16,843 bases of DNA from an uncultured Planctomycetaceae bacterium (GCA_903921605.1 CAIXQV010000007.1:1-16843), one strand, 5' to 3'. Positions 1-10,195 are shown, numbered from the stretch's first letter. Numbers and translations are program-made. Notes: generated by a model from the sequence alone, not told the origin.

Positions 1-2618
<2,618 letters not shown>

Positions 2619-2649
2619 AGAAGATCTGTCTGCATTACAGGCGAGCGGC

Positions 2650-2663
2650 TGGGCGTCAGCCCA
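2650..2663. repeat. Short perfect hairpin (REP-like module 1)
   Basis: TGGGC (2650-2654) pairs perfectly with GCCCA (2659-2663) around a GTCA loop. It lies 32 bases upstream of the start of the kinase fusion gene. On the plus strand it is followed, about 17 bases later, by a T-rich stretch. The shape and wording resemble interspersed palindromes seen between planctomycete genes, but copy number cannot be judged from one window. Confidence 0.5.
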
Positions 2664-2742
2664 CCGAGTTCTGTTCTTATTTTTTCGTGTGTCGAATTTC
2701 AGTTCCGGGCGATGAATCCAGTGCTTCGTCAGACCTGAAAAA

Positions 2743-2798
2743 GTAGGTTGGACATTCTTGTCCGACAATCCACCGACGGGCAGGAATGCCCATCCTAA
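2743..2798. repeat. Paired inverted hairpin element (REP-like modules 2 and 3)
   Basis: Two hairpins sit side by side. The first is GTTGGACA (2747-2754) with TGTCCGAC (2759-2766), an 8-bp stem with one G-T pair and loop TTCT. The second is GGGCA (2778-2782) with TGCCC (2787-2791) and loop GGAA. The two halves are diverged inverted copies of one unit: the left half reads TAGGTTGGACATTCTTG and the reverse complement of the right half reads TAGGATGGGCATTCCTG. A palindrome made of two smaller palindromes is typical of REP/BIME elements. No coding potential is seen. Confidence 0.6.
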
Positions 2799-2874
2799 AC
2801 AGTCATGTCTTTAGAGAACACTGGATACGACTTGCTCCACTGACAAGCAACCTGTGCCTCATGCACTGAACTAT

Positions 2875-2894
2875 CCCGCCGACGGAGCGGCGGG
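2875..2894 (-). terminator. GC-rich hairpin just after the GalU-like gene, probable terminator
   Basis: CCCGCCG (2875-2881) pairs perfectly with CGGCGGG (2888-2894), a 7-bp GC stem with a 6-base loop. It starts 9 bases beyond the TAG stop of the minus-strand gene at 2904. The sequence after it on the minus strand is ATAGTT, so there is no strong U-run. Position favours a terminator or 3'-end stabiliser; a third kind of interspersed palindrome is the alternative. Confidence 0.5.
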
Positions 2895-2903
2895 TGTACG
2901 GTA

Positions 2904-3743
2904 CTATTTCTGAGCCAGCAGATTCACGAGTTCGGTCAGAATCAGATCACGGTCCACACCATTCAGTGAGAACGCGAGTTGAGCCAGCAACAGGCCGTAT
3001 TTGTAACTAATGTTGTACCGCGAGCCGTCGACTTCGAGAGCCAGATAGCGTTCGACCTTGGCTAGCTGATTGAGTGAACTGCTGAGATCGATGCTCTTAC
3101 CCTCCGGCGCATCTGCCAGTGACTTCTGCAACAGATTCATCACTGCCGGTGTCAGCACATGCATGCCGAACATGCAGAGGTAATAGCCAGCTCGCTGCCC
3201 AGCCACGATCAGGCGTTGTTCCGCAACCGTCGGCGTTGGCTTTTCGATGACTGTGCTGACTTCATAAAGATTGTCAGACTGAGCCAATGGCGTGCCACCA
3301 ACTGTGCCGAAGAAGATCACTTCGTTTTCACGAGTAGCCTGAATCGCCGAAACGGAGCACTCGTGTTTTGTCGCCGCGTCGATCAACTGTTGAGCACACA
3401 GGCGATCTGATTTGCTCAGGTAAAGATGATCGGACACAAGGTGCAGAAAGGATTCCTGCCCCACAAAGTCCTGTGACCGCAGAATGGCATCACCATAGCC
3501 GCGCGGATCGGTTTGTTCAAAGAACACCAACCGTGACTTATGCGGACCGGCTGCTGTCAGATAGGGCTCCTGCTGCCCGGGGCGAATGACAATGCCGATC
3601 TCATCCACGCCGGAGTCGACGACTTCATCCAGCATCAGCCGCAGAGCAGTACGGATCTCCCCGCTGCGATCAACCAGTGTCTGCAAAGGGAGGCGAGAAT
3701 GATGATCTCCTGCCGCCGTAATGACTGCCTTACGAATCTTCAT
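2904..3743 (-). CDS. Divergent GalU/RmlA-type sugar nucleotidyltransferase
   Basis: The 279-residue protein follows the course of UTP-glucose-1-phosphate uridylyltransferases: an opening KAVITAAG (5-12), EVVDSGVDEIGIVI (40-53), GYGDAILRSQDFVG (82-95), a metal-binding-type LVSDH with D105, and the IEKP motif (166-169). The family transfers a nucleotide from UTP or dTTP to a sugar 1-phosphate in the cytoplasm. It departs at the nucleotide loop: GDHHSRLPLQTLVD replaces the usual GxGTRxxPxTKxxPKEMLP, so the consensus GTR and the downstream PK lysine are missing. It may therefore be a regulatory or inactive paralogue, or use another nucleotide. The length is close to GalU. The kinase-pyrophosphorylase fusion lies downstream on the same strand after 285 bases, suggesting related sugar metabolism, though a hairpin lies between. 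ATG at 3743 has only a distant AAAGG upstream. Confidence 0.8.
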   Translation of the reverse strand: MKIRKAVITAAGDHHSRLPLQTLVDRSGEIRTALRLMLDEVVDSGVDEIGIVIRPGQQEPYLTAAGPHKSRLVFFEQTDPRGYGDAILRSQDFVGQESFLHLVSDHLYLSKSDRLCAQQLIDAATKHECSVSAIQATRENEVIFFGTVGGTPLAQSDNLYEVSTVIEKPTPTVAEQRLIVAGQRAGYYLCMFGMHVLTPAVMNLLQKSLADAPEGKSIDLSSSLNQLAKVERYLALEVDGSRYNISYKYGLLLAQLAFSLNGVDRDLILTELVNLLAQK

Positions 3744-3947
3744 AGAATAACGATACCTTTGCTTATTCGCCTTCGCTTATCGGTTGGCTGCTACCGTCAA
3801 CAGGGCCCGAAAACGCGACCGGCAAAGTCGCTCAACTGTACCATTTTTCTGCTGCTCAGCATACGTTGCTCGCGCATCCTTAACCCGATGTGCGATGCAT
3901 TTCGGCAACATCCGGTCAAAGTTGCGCCAGACGGTGGCCGAGAGTGC

Positions 3948-4003
3948 GGTGTTGCGACGAAGCCGAAGCCCGAGCGACACCAAAGCGATCCCTCCGGGGT
4001 GTC
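3948..4003. repeat. Three alternating inverted copies of GGTGTYGC / GACACC
   Basis: GGTGTTGC (3948-3955) can pair with GCGACACC (3974-3981), one G-T pair in 8. The same GACACC (3976-3981) is also a perfect partner of GGTGTC (3998-4003). The middle copy can therefore pair with either neighbour but not both, giving two mutually exclusive hairpins. This could be a structured repeat or a switch-like leader of the downstream minus-strand gene; the sequence alone does not decide. Confidence 0.45.
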
Positions 4004-4021
4004 GTCGCGGATGGATGTCAA

Positions 4022-4057
4022 AGTAGGTTCTTTTCTGCCGAAAAGGATTTTCCTACT
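4022..4057. repeat. Compound hairpin AGTAGG...CCTACT
   Basis: The outer arms AGTAGG (4022-4027) and CCTACT (4052-4057) are perfectly complementary. Inside, CTTTTC (4030-4035) and GAAAAG (4040-4045) pair around loop TGCC. The two stems are joined by an asymmetric internal loop (TT opposite GATTTT). The whole 36 bases form one long hairpin on either strand. Confidence 0.55.
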
Positions 4058-4147
4058 GCCGCAAGACGAACAGTGCGTGAAGTTCGCGGCGTGAACTCGG
4101 CCCGGCTCTTTGATTGACGTCTACACAGGTCGCGGCACGCCGCAAAG

Positions 4148-4166
4148 TCCTGCCCGGCAGGCAGGA
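4148..4166. terminator. Hairpin downstream of the Kelch gene, possible terminator
   Basis: TCCTGCC (4148-4154) pairs perfectly with GGCAGGA (4160-4166) around loop CGGCA, and can extend by AGT/ACT with one bulged A. It lies 33 bases past the stop of the minus-strand gene at 4199. There is no U-run after it on the minus strand, so it may equally be an interspersed palindrome. Confidence 0.35.
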
Positions 4167-4198
4167 ACTACTGAAATCCGCGACTATACTGCTCTAGA

Positions 4199-5338
4199 TC
4201 ACTTCCCAAAGTCTTTCGGAAGCTCGAGCGTCCAGACTTCGCTGTTGAGTGGTTTCGCATGGCCACCGGCAACCCAGATTTTGTCCTGAAATACGTAGGT
4301 GGAATGTTCGTGGCGTTCTTTCCATGTGACGTTGGACTTCAGTTGAGTCCATTCCTTACCGTCTTTCGAGTACCACACGTCGCCCCAGTTTTGAGACGGA
4401 TCATTGGACCAGCCGCCGATGACCCACAGATGCTCTCGATATTCCACGGCCGAGAACCACAAACGTGGTGACCATGGAGCATGCTCTGTCACTTGTTCCC
4501 AGTGAACGCCGTCTTCAGAACACCAGACGTCGTTCTTCGCCTGATACTCTGGCACATAATTGCCACCGGCCATCACCCAGATTTTGCCATTCAGAACAAC
4601 TGCCTGATGATAGGCGCGGGGTGACCATGGAGCGTTGGCGGTTTCCTGTTTCCACGACTTGCCATCGGCTGATGACCACACGTCGTTCTTCAGGCTCGAT
4701 TGATCACCAAAATAGTAGTTCTCCGTGCCTCCCAGAATCCACAAGCGACCTTTGAATTCGACAATCGCAGACGCGATGCGAGGCGACCAATCGGCGGCCG
4801 GAGTCGCAAGGTCCCATTGTGTGCCATCGACGGAAGACCAGACCTCGTTGGTTGCCCCGTGTCCTTCCAGTCGACCATTGTACCATCCGCCCATGATCCA
4901 CATGCGATCATTGAAAGTTGCGGTCATCGGAAGATCACTGTACTTCCATGGGGCTTCCCCGGTTACCTTTTTCCAGCCCTTGCCGTCAGCACTGCTCCAG
5001 ACATCTCGAGGTGGCGCGGCAAAGGAATCGAACCATCCACCAAGAATCCAGAGCTGATCCCTGAAGACCATTTCCCCGCTGGAATCTCGAGCCTGCCACT
5101 CCGCTTTTTCAGTCACTTTGACCCATTCGAAGGTCTGCGGATCAGCCTTCTTTTCCTCTGTCGAAGCCTTTTCGTCGGCTTGTGCAGTCGCTGTCACAAA
5201 CAGAATCAGTGCTGCAAGAATGTTAGGCAGAGCTGACCAGCGAGATTTGACCGCAAGTGGGAGGGTGTTCAGGAGATGAACCGAACCAGCACCTCCAGGA
5301 ATGTTGGCGACAGATTGAGAAGCATGCGGAATTGACAT
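4199..5338 (-). CDS. Exported Kelch-type beta-propeller protein
   Basis: The 379-residue product has about 37 N-terminal residues, then a hydrophobic stretch (about 37-52, LPNILAALILFV) ending TAQA-DEKA, which fits a long-n-region signal peptide or an anchor. Residues 70-375 hold six repeats of about 50 residues, each with W.PR, a hydrophobic strand, (L/I)W(I/V)xGG and (D/E)VWxSxDGxxW; the GG pairs fall at about 100, 150, 203, 258, 308 and 358. This is the Kelch/galactose-oxidase-like propeller pattern, a binding scaffold rather than an identified enzyme. I chose ATG at 5338 because GGGAG lies 7 bases upstream. A GTG at 5377 would extend it by 13 residues but has no ribosome binding site. The FGE-like gene lies 117 bases upstream on the same strand, also exported, so the two may form a unit. 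The ligand is unknown. Confidence 0.85.
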   Translation of the reverse strand: MSIPHASQSVANIPGGAGSVHLLNTLPLAVKSRWSALPNILAALILFVTATAQADEKASTEEKKADPQTFEWVKVTEKAEWQARDSSGEMVFRDQLWILGGWFDSFAAPPRDVWSSADGKGWKKVTGEAPWKYSDLPMTATFNDRMWIMGGWYNGRLEGHGATNEVWSSVDGTQWDLATPAADWSPRIASAIVEFKGRLWILGGTENYYFGDQSSLKNDVWSSADGKSWKQETANAPWSPRAYHQAVVLNGKIWVMAGGNYVPEYQAKNDVWCSEDGVHWEQVTEHAPWSPRLWFSAVEYREHLWVIGGWSNDPSQNWGDVWYSKDGKEWTQLKSNVTWKERHEHSTYVFQDKIWVAGGHAKPLNSEVWTLELPKDFGK

Positions 5339-5345
5339 AGGGATT

Positions 5346-5350
5346 CTCCC
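5346..5350 (-). promoter_or_regulatory. Ribosome binding site deciding the Kelch gene start
   Basis: Minus-strand GGGAG, 7 bases before ATG at 5338. It supports that start over the in-frame GTG at 5377, which has no purine-rich site before it. Confidence 0.65.
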
Positions 5351-5455
5351 GGCAGGCAAAGGGCGTGAATGAGTCACGAATACTTTATCGAGTCTCTGGT
5401 TTTTCCTGAGTCCACGCAGCGTGCAACTCTCATTCGCATCGAAATCATTTCCTGG

Positions 5456-6346
5456 TCATGGCAGCGTTTCGATCACGCAGCGGAAACCAATGGCATCACT
5501 GCCCGCATACGCAGGAATCACCATCCGTGAATGGCTGGTCAGCAGCGAATGATGATCTCGCCACGATCCACCACGGATGATGCGCGCGGCATTGGCTGCC
5601 GGAGAATCGTTGTTCAGATTAGCGGTCGGCTCATTGGGGGCAGACGCAGGGGCAGAGTACGGATCGGAAACATACTCCCAAAGATAGCCATGCACATCGT
5701 AAAGTCCCCAGGGATTTGGCTTCAGTGCGCCCACGACAGGATCGTTCCCGGCCGCGTTGCCAGTGTGCCAGGCATACTCATTCAGAAGGCTGGCGATGTT
5801 TTCCTGATCACCTTCGGCGGTTGCTGAATCGCCAAAGCTGAACGGAGTACTCGTGCCAGCTCGGCAGCAGTATTCCCATTCGACTTCTGTTGGCAGACGC
5901 ACAAGCTCTTTGTCTGTCAGCAGCTTTTCGTTTCGCAACAGGAGCGTGAGTCTTGCGCAGAACTGTTGAGCATCCAGGAACGAGACCATTTCCACGGAGT
6001 TCCGCTGGCCCTTCCAGCGACTTGGATTGATGCCTGTGACAGCAAGGTATAGTTCCTGAGTCACCTCGTAGCGCGAGATCCGGAAGCTGGTCTTCATTTC
6101 GACTTCCCGGGCCGCCACTGCAAGCGGGCCATCGATTGGTCCGCCCATTTGAAAGCTCTTCGGAAACGGCTCCGTTCCGGGAGTGATCAGCACGCATTCT
6201 TCGACAAACAACTTCAGAAGTGCGGCTGCGGATGGCTTCTTTGCGGCGGCTTCCTGAGGACTTCCACAGATGCCGGGAGCGGCGGTGCTTCCCATGATCA
6301 GGGCGACGGAGAGGCCCAGAATACGTCTGAAAACCAACATTTTCAC
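5456..6346 (-). CDS. Exported FGE/sulfatase-modifying-factor-like protein lacking the catalytic cysteines
   Basis: The 296-residue protein starts with a signal peptide (FRRILGLSVALIMGSTAAPG, 6-25; a cysteine at 27 could mark a lipoprotein, though the lipobox is poor). Residues about 50-293 match the FGE-sulfatase fold: FQMGG (66-69), RYEVTQELY (92-100), RLPTEVEWEYCCRAGT (150-165), NPWGLYDVHGYLWEY (211-225), RGGSW (258-262) and the terminal GFRC (287-290). True formylglycine-generating enzymes have two cysteines in the segment before the final GFR motif. Here that segment (263-286) has none, so sulfatase activation is unlikely; a structural or ligand-binding role, as in many FGE-like proteins, is inferred. 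The GTG start at 6346 is favoured over ATG at 6340 because GGAG lies 8 bases upstream. It is divergent from the first signal peptidase gene, with 73 bases between. Confidence 0.87.
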   Translation of the reverse strand: MKMLVFRRILGLSVALIMGSTAAPGICGSPQEAAAKKPSAAALLKLFVEECVLITPGTEPFPKSFQMGGPIDGPLAVAAREVEMKTSFRISRYEVTQELYLAVTGINPSRWKGQRNSVEMVSFLDAQQFCARLTLLLRNEKLLTDKELVRLPTEVEWEYCCRAGTSTPFSFGDSATAEGDQENIASLLNEYAWHTGNAAGNDPVVGALKPNPWGLYDVHGYLWEYVSDPYSAPASAPNEPTANLNNDSPAANAARIIRGGSWRDHHSLLTSHSRMVIPAYAGSDAIGFRCVIETLP

Positions 6347-6354
6347 GGTGTTTA

Positions 6355-6358
6355 CTCC
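6355..6358 (-). promoter_or_regulatory. Ribosome binding site supporting a GTG start
   Basis: Minus-strand GGAG, 8 bases before GTG at 6346 and 14 before the in-frame ATG at 6340. Spacing favours the GTG. Confidence 0.5.
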
Positions 6359-6419
6359 TACGCGAGGCTTTGGGGAAAAGCGAATTTCCGCATTTGGCCG
6401 GATTCGTTATCGTGCGGTT

Positions 6420-8162
6420 ATGTCCCGCCGAATTTCCCATGACGATCCATTTGACCAGCGCTGGTTGCGAAGTGCAATTGATCTCGCCATTTGCTTTGTG
6501 ATGGCCGTTGTCGTGTTGCGCGAATTCGTACTGGAGGGCTATCTGATCTCGACCGGTTCCATGGCCCCGGGATTGTTGGGATTTCATCGCCGAGTTCAAT
6601 GCCCGGAGTGTCAGTACGAGTTCGCTTTCGGCGTTTCCTTCGATGATTCAGCAGGCTCCGAAGCAGGCTCAATTCAGGAACCCGACGGCGCGCGGCGCTA
6701 TGCAACTTGTCCGAACTGTGGACAGATCAACATTGATGTGTCGGGTGTTCCCAACAGCCACGGCGATCAATTGCTGGTGCAAAAGCATGTCTACGATCTG
6801 CATCCTCCGCAACGGTGGGAGACGATTGTGTTTCGCAATCCGGCGTCGCCAGGTGAAGCGTATGTGAAACGAGTTGTTGGATTACCGGGTGATCGAATTC
6901 GGATCATCAACGGCGATGTCTACATCAACGGCAAGATTGCGCGCAAGGACTTTCGTCAGCAGCAATGGATGAGAATTCCCGTGAGTACGCTCAGCCACCT
7001 TGCCCATTCGGAAGACTGGCAGATGCCGTGGGAGCTGGATGATGGGTGGAAAGCCAGTGGCGAAAAGCTGCAACTGGATTCAGCCGCAGACATTCAGTGG
7101 CTGCGATTTCGTAATTGGCGATGGTTCGGAGGGCATCATGTGGCGGAGACGCCTCTCGCTGCGGCCACCGGCGGCAAAGACTGGGACACCTATGTGGCTC
7201 GGTTTGATTCGCTTTCTGTTGCGTGGAGCAGTCGCCTCGACTACGACCGAACTCGCGAAGTTCTACGTTGCGAAGGAGTCATGCCGGAAGATCTTCAGAA
7301 GGACATGATTACTCACGCGACGACGGATGAGTTTCGCGATGCGGTCTATCGACTGGCGGCCTTGTCTCATCTGGCTCCGGTAACGGATCGCTATGGCTAC
7401 AACGCCATGGTGTCATCTCCGGAGTATGTTGTTGGCGACCTGATGTTGAAGGCGGAGCTGTCATGGAAGCAAACGCCCAAAGAGATTTGCGTCCATGTTC
7501 CTGTTGAAGCATTTACATTCGAGCTTCGACTGGAGCCGGATGGCGAGGGCTCGCTGAATGTTGCACTGGTGTCTCTGGATGATCAGTCGATCATTCGAGA
7601 AGGCCGAGTCCCATGGCCATCAACGTCGGATGGCTCGGGGTCTCTGGTTCTGGAAGTTTCCAATTTTGATCGGCAGGTCATTGTCGGAATTAACGGTCAG
7701 CAATGTTTCGAGCCACTTGGCGTGGGGACGGAGATGACGGCCGAGCAGGCTCTGGAGGCCAGTGTTTCGACCATCGCCGGGCAAAAGATGGATGCGAAGA
7801 AAGCGGCCGAGATTTCTCTTCGCTGGGAGCAGCAGAAACGCTGGGCTATTGGCGTGAAGGGGGCTGAAGTTCGGATTGAGTCTTTGGAAATGTTCCGCGA
7901 TGTGTTCTACACGCCAGCTCGCCGCAAGAATGCGATCGATTCGGATTATGTTGTTCCGGAGCAGTCGTACTTTGTGCAGGGAGACAATAGTCCGGTTTCT
8001 TCCGACAGTCGAAACTGGCTGAATCCCTGTGTGCCGCACAGAATGCTGATCGGAAAGCCTTTCCTGGTTCATCTGCCCTCCCGTCCGGCCGTCCTGCAAT
8101 TTGGTGGACGCCAGTGGCCGATTCGAGTACCGGAAATGTCACGAATCCGTTACATTCGCTAA
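6420..8162 (+). CDS. lepB: Signal peptidase I with zinc ribbon and large insertion (paralogue 1)
   Basis: The protein has 580 residues against roughly 200-350 for ordinary signal peptidases. A membrane anchor (about 16-37) leads to STGSMAP with the nucleophile Ser47. Four cysteines in two pairs, CPEC (61-64) and CPNC (97-100), form a zinc-ribbon-like insert between the serine box and the lysine box. YVKRVVGLPGDRI holds the general base Lys150, and GDNSPVSSDSR (521-531) is the last family box. Between them lie about 350 extra residues; 330-500 look like a beta-rich jelly-roll (alternating strands, e.g. FTFELRLEP). The role is cleaving signal peptides on the outer face of the cytoplasmic membrane, and all catalytic residues are present. 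ATG at 6420 begins just before the anchor; an earlier ATG at 6270 would overlap the divergent FGE-like gene. No clear ribosome binding site is seen. A paralogue follows 103 bases later. Confidence 0.92.
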   Translation: MSRRISHDDPFDQRWLRSAIDLAICFVMAVVVLREFVLEGYLISTGSMAPGLLGFHRRVQCPECQYEFAFGVSFDDSAGSEAGSIQEPDGARRYATCPNCGQINIDVSGVPNSHGDQLLVQKHVYDLHPPQRWETIVFRNPASPGEAYVKRVVGLPGDRIRIINGDVYINGKIARKDFRQQQWMRIPVSTLSHLAHSEDWQMPWELDDGWKASGEKLQLDSAADIQWLRFRNWRWFGGHHVAETPLAAATGGKDWDTYVARFDSLSVAWSSRLDYDRTREVLRCEGVMPEDLQKDMITHATTDEFRDAVYRLAALSHLAPVTDRYGYNAMVSSPEYVVGDLMLKAELSWKQTPKEICVHVPVEAFTFELRLEPDGEGSLNVALVSLDDQSIIREGRVPWPSTSDGSGSLVLEVSNFDRQVIVGINGQQCFEPLGVGTEMTAEQALEASVSTIAGQKMDAKKAAEISLRWEQQKRWAIGVKGAEVRIESLEMFRDVFYTPARRKNAIDSDYVVPEQSYFVQGDNSPVSSDSRNWLNPCVPHRMLIGKPFLVHLPSRPAVLQFGGRQWPIRVPEMSRIRYIR

Positions 8163-8265
8163 GGAAATTGCCTGGAAACGGCCGGTCTCCACGAATGACC
8201 ATTTTCCGGTTCGGCGGATTTCGTCGTTGAGTTTGACAACGCACTACTTCTCAGAAGATTTCGAT

Positions 8266-10116
8266 ATGAACTTGTTCGGCAAGAAACAGGACGGCTCTGC
8301 AGCCGGTCAGGGAGCAAAAGGTCCTGCGGCCAAACGGCAGTCTCAGGAAGGAACTCGGGAGACTGTGGAAGCGGTCGCGATCGCGTTCATCCTGGCCTTT
8401 GTATTCAAGACCTTCGAAGCCGAAGCCTTCGTGATTCCGACTGGCTCTATGGCGCCGACGTTGTATGGTCGGCACAAGGAAGTCAAATGTGAAGGCTGCG
8501 GGCTGGATTACACGGTCGGTGCGAGTCAGGAGATTGATCAGGAGTCCGGAGTACTGAATCCTGATCAGCGTGTTGATCAATCACGTTGTCCAAACTGCCG
8601 ACATCGCAATGAGATTCTGAGTGCGCCGGTGTTTAATGGGGATCGCATTGTCGTCAACAAGCAGGTGTTGAACTATCGCCGCTTCGATGTGGTCGTCTTC
8701 AAAAATCCCGAAGAGCCGCATGTGAACTACATCAAGCGATTGGTCGGGTTGCCGGGCGAAACGTTACGAATTCGTCAGGGCGACATCCAGACTCGCAAAG
8801 CGGAATCCGACCCGTGGGACGTGCAGTTCAAAGAGGATGCCGAGAAGCAGCGTGATATTCAATTGCTGGTTTACGATGATAACTATCCGGCGCGTGAACT
8901 GTTGGCGGCCGGTATTCCCGAACGCTGGGCTCCGGCGCAACTGTTGGAAAGTCACAAGACGGTCGGCGGATGGCCTCGCACAGAGAATGCGTGGGTTCCG
9001 GACGCAGAGAATCGAACCTACACGGTAGATTCCAGTGGAAAAACACAGCATTGGCTGCGATATCGACATCTCGTGCCAAGCGCTCAGACATGGTACGAAG
9101 TCCGTTCTGGCACTGAAGAAAAGAGCCCGGTTAGTGCGCAGTTGATCGCGGATTTTTGTGCGTTCAATGATGATGACGACGAGATCTACTGGGTCAACGA
9201 TCTGACCCTTGAGTTCAATGTCACGATCGATACCGTCACTGCTGACGGGCAGTTTACCGTGGAGTTGGTTGAAGGTCTTCGGACAGCTCGCTGTGTGATC
9301 AATCCTCAGTCAGGAACTGCTGAAGTCATGGTCGTGCGCCGTGATAAGGATGAGTCGGTCGCTTCTGTCGAAGAATCGATCGCCAGTGTGGAAACGGGCA
9401 TTCAGGGGCCAGGCAGCTACGAGATTGCGTTTGCCAATGTGGACGATCGATTGTGCCTGTGGGTTGATGGTAATCTGATTCCTCTGGGCGAAAAAGCTCA
9501 TCTCTCGCACTACGATCTGAACTTTCCTTCGTATCGCGATGTGGCTCCGATTGGAATTGCTGCGAGTGGGTTGAAAGCGACTGTTTCTGATCTCAAGATT
9601 CGTCGTGATATATACTACAGGAATGAGATTCTGCGAGTGACCGGGCCGGGATCGCCGAACGGTTATATGGAGAAGGAAGTCAGCAACGAAGGAGATCTGG
9701 TTCGCAATCTGGATGCACCGGAAGCGTACGGACAGAATTACGAATCCATGTTGCTGGAACAGGAACAGCGATCCGGCGAGCATATGCTCTATGTACTGGC
9801 CGATGATGAGTATCTGATGTTTGGGGATAATTCACCCAAGAGTAAAGATAGTCGGCTTTTCGACCATTACAGCCGCCCGACGCGCGGCGTGAATAGTCAT
9901 CGCTATGCGGTCCGTGAAAAAGACCTGATCGGCGAAGCTTTGTGCATCTTTTGGCCGCACGGGATCCCCTTCATGAATGACGGTAAGGGTTACACCGTCC
10001 TGAAGCACAAAATGGTGCAAAGAGGGAATGGAAAAACGCAGCTTGAGGAAGTCGACTACCCACTGTACTCCGCGCCCTTTTATCCCAATCTTTCCAGAAT
10101 GAAACGGATTCGTTAG
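8266..10116 (+). CDS. lepB: Signal peptidase I with zinc ribbon and large insertion (paralogue 2)
   Basis: The 616-residue protein opens with a hydrophilic, lysine-rich tail (1-30), then one membrane segment (about 33-50) and IPTGSMAPTL with the nucleophile Ser61. The zinc-ribbon cysteines are C75/C78 and C108/C111; YIKRLVGLPGE holds Lys157; GDNSPKSKDSR (520-530) is the last box. An insertion of about 345 residues separates the last two boxes; about 305-450 read as a jelly-roll-like beta domain (WVNDLTLEFNV, YEIAFANVDDRLCLWVDG), then VSDLKIRRDIYY. Layout matches the gene before it, but sequence outside the catalytic boxes is strongly diverged, so the duplication is old. It should process exported precursors at the membrane; different substrate sets for the two copies are an inference. 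ATG at 8266 was chosen because the anchor begins 33 residues later; AGAAG lies upstream. A longer frame back to 8101 would overlap the preceding gene. Confidence 0.92.
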   Translation: MNLFGKKQDGSAAGQGAKGPAAKRQSQEGTRETVEAVAIAFILAFVFKTFEAEAFVIPTGSMAPTLYGRHKEVKCEGCGLDYTVGASQEIDQESGVLNPDQRVDQSRCPNCRHRNEILSAPVFNGDRIVVNKQVLNYRRFDVVVFKNPEEPHVNYIKRLVGLPGETLRIRQGDIQTRKAESDPWDVQFKEDAEKQRDIQLLVYDDNYPARELLAAGIPERWAPAQLLESHKTVGGWPRTENAWVPDAENRTYTVDSSGKTQHWLRYRHLVPSAQTWYEVRSGTEEKSPVSAQLIADFCAFNDDDDEIYWVNDLTLEFNVTIDTVTADGQFTVELVEGLRTARCVINPQSGTAEVMVVRRDKDESVASVEESIASVETGIQGPGSYEIAFANVDDRLCLWVDGNLIPLGEKAHLSHYDLNFPSYRDVAPIGIAASGLKATVSDLKIRRDIYYRNEILRVTGPGSPNGYMEKEVSNEGDLVRNLDAPEAYGQNYESMLLEQEQRSGEHMLYVLADDEYLMFGDNSPKSKDSRLFDHYSRPTRGVNSHRYAVREKDLIGEALCIFWPHGIPFMNDGKGYTVLKHKMVQRGNGKTQLEEVDYPLYSAPFYPNLSRMKRIR

Positions 10117-10134
10117 ACTCCCGTGCAGTATTCC

Positions 10135-10154
10135 GGGCGAGCAATCTGTCGCCC
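10135..10154 (+). terminator. Weak hairpin after the second signal peptidase gene
   Basis: GGGCGA (10135-10140) pairs perfectly with TCGCCC (10149-10154) around an 8-base loop, 18 bases after the stop. The following AGTTAACATTTT is only mildly T-rich, so termination would be partial at best. Confidence 0.3.
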
Positions 10155-10195
10155 AGTTAACATTTTCTGTACGCGGTGACCGTTGAGGCGATGTT

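Larger units (their letters stand above)
3744..4198. other. 455-base intergenic spacer rich in inverted repeats
   Basis: No convincing gene was found here. Short open frames on both strands lack ribosome binding sites and show no recognisable protein character. The spacer holds at least three separate palindromic structures, listed individually. It also contains TCAAAGTTGCG near 3916 and TCAAAGTAGG near 4018, similar words that may mark ends of repeated units. It is the likely 5' region of the GalU-like gene and 3' region of the Kelch gene. Confidence 0.6.

Noticed and set aside
3797..4021. Small minus-strand frames in the 455-base spacer
   Set aside because: No ribosome binding site, no protein pattern, and they cross strong inverted repeats, so non-coding structure explains the region better.
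4465..4650. Repeated GGTGACCATGGAGC words as a DNA repeat
   Set aside because: They encode the repeated APWSPR motif of neighbouring Kelch blades and are explained by the protein repeat.
6270..6419. Upstream ATG extending the first signal peptidase by 50 residues
   Set aside because: The extension overlaps the start of the divergent FGE-like gene and adds an arginine-rich, feature-poor stretch before a normal N-terminus.
5808..6599. Minus-strand open frame of 263 residues
   Set aside because: It overlaps the FGE-like gene in another frame and runs antisense into the signal peptidase; the product is low-complexity and polar, typical of a shadow frame.
8233..8261. Perfect TTGACA as a -35 box before the second signal peptidase gene
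   Set aside because: At spacings of 16-19 bases no acceptable -10 box is present, and a start there would leave no room for a leader before ATG at 8266.
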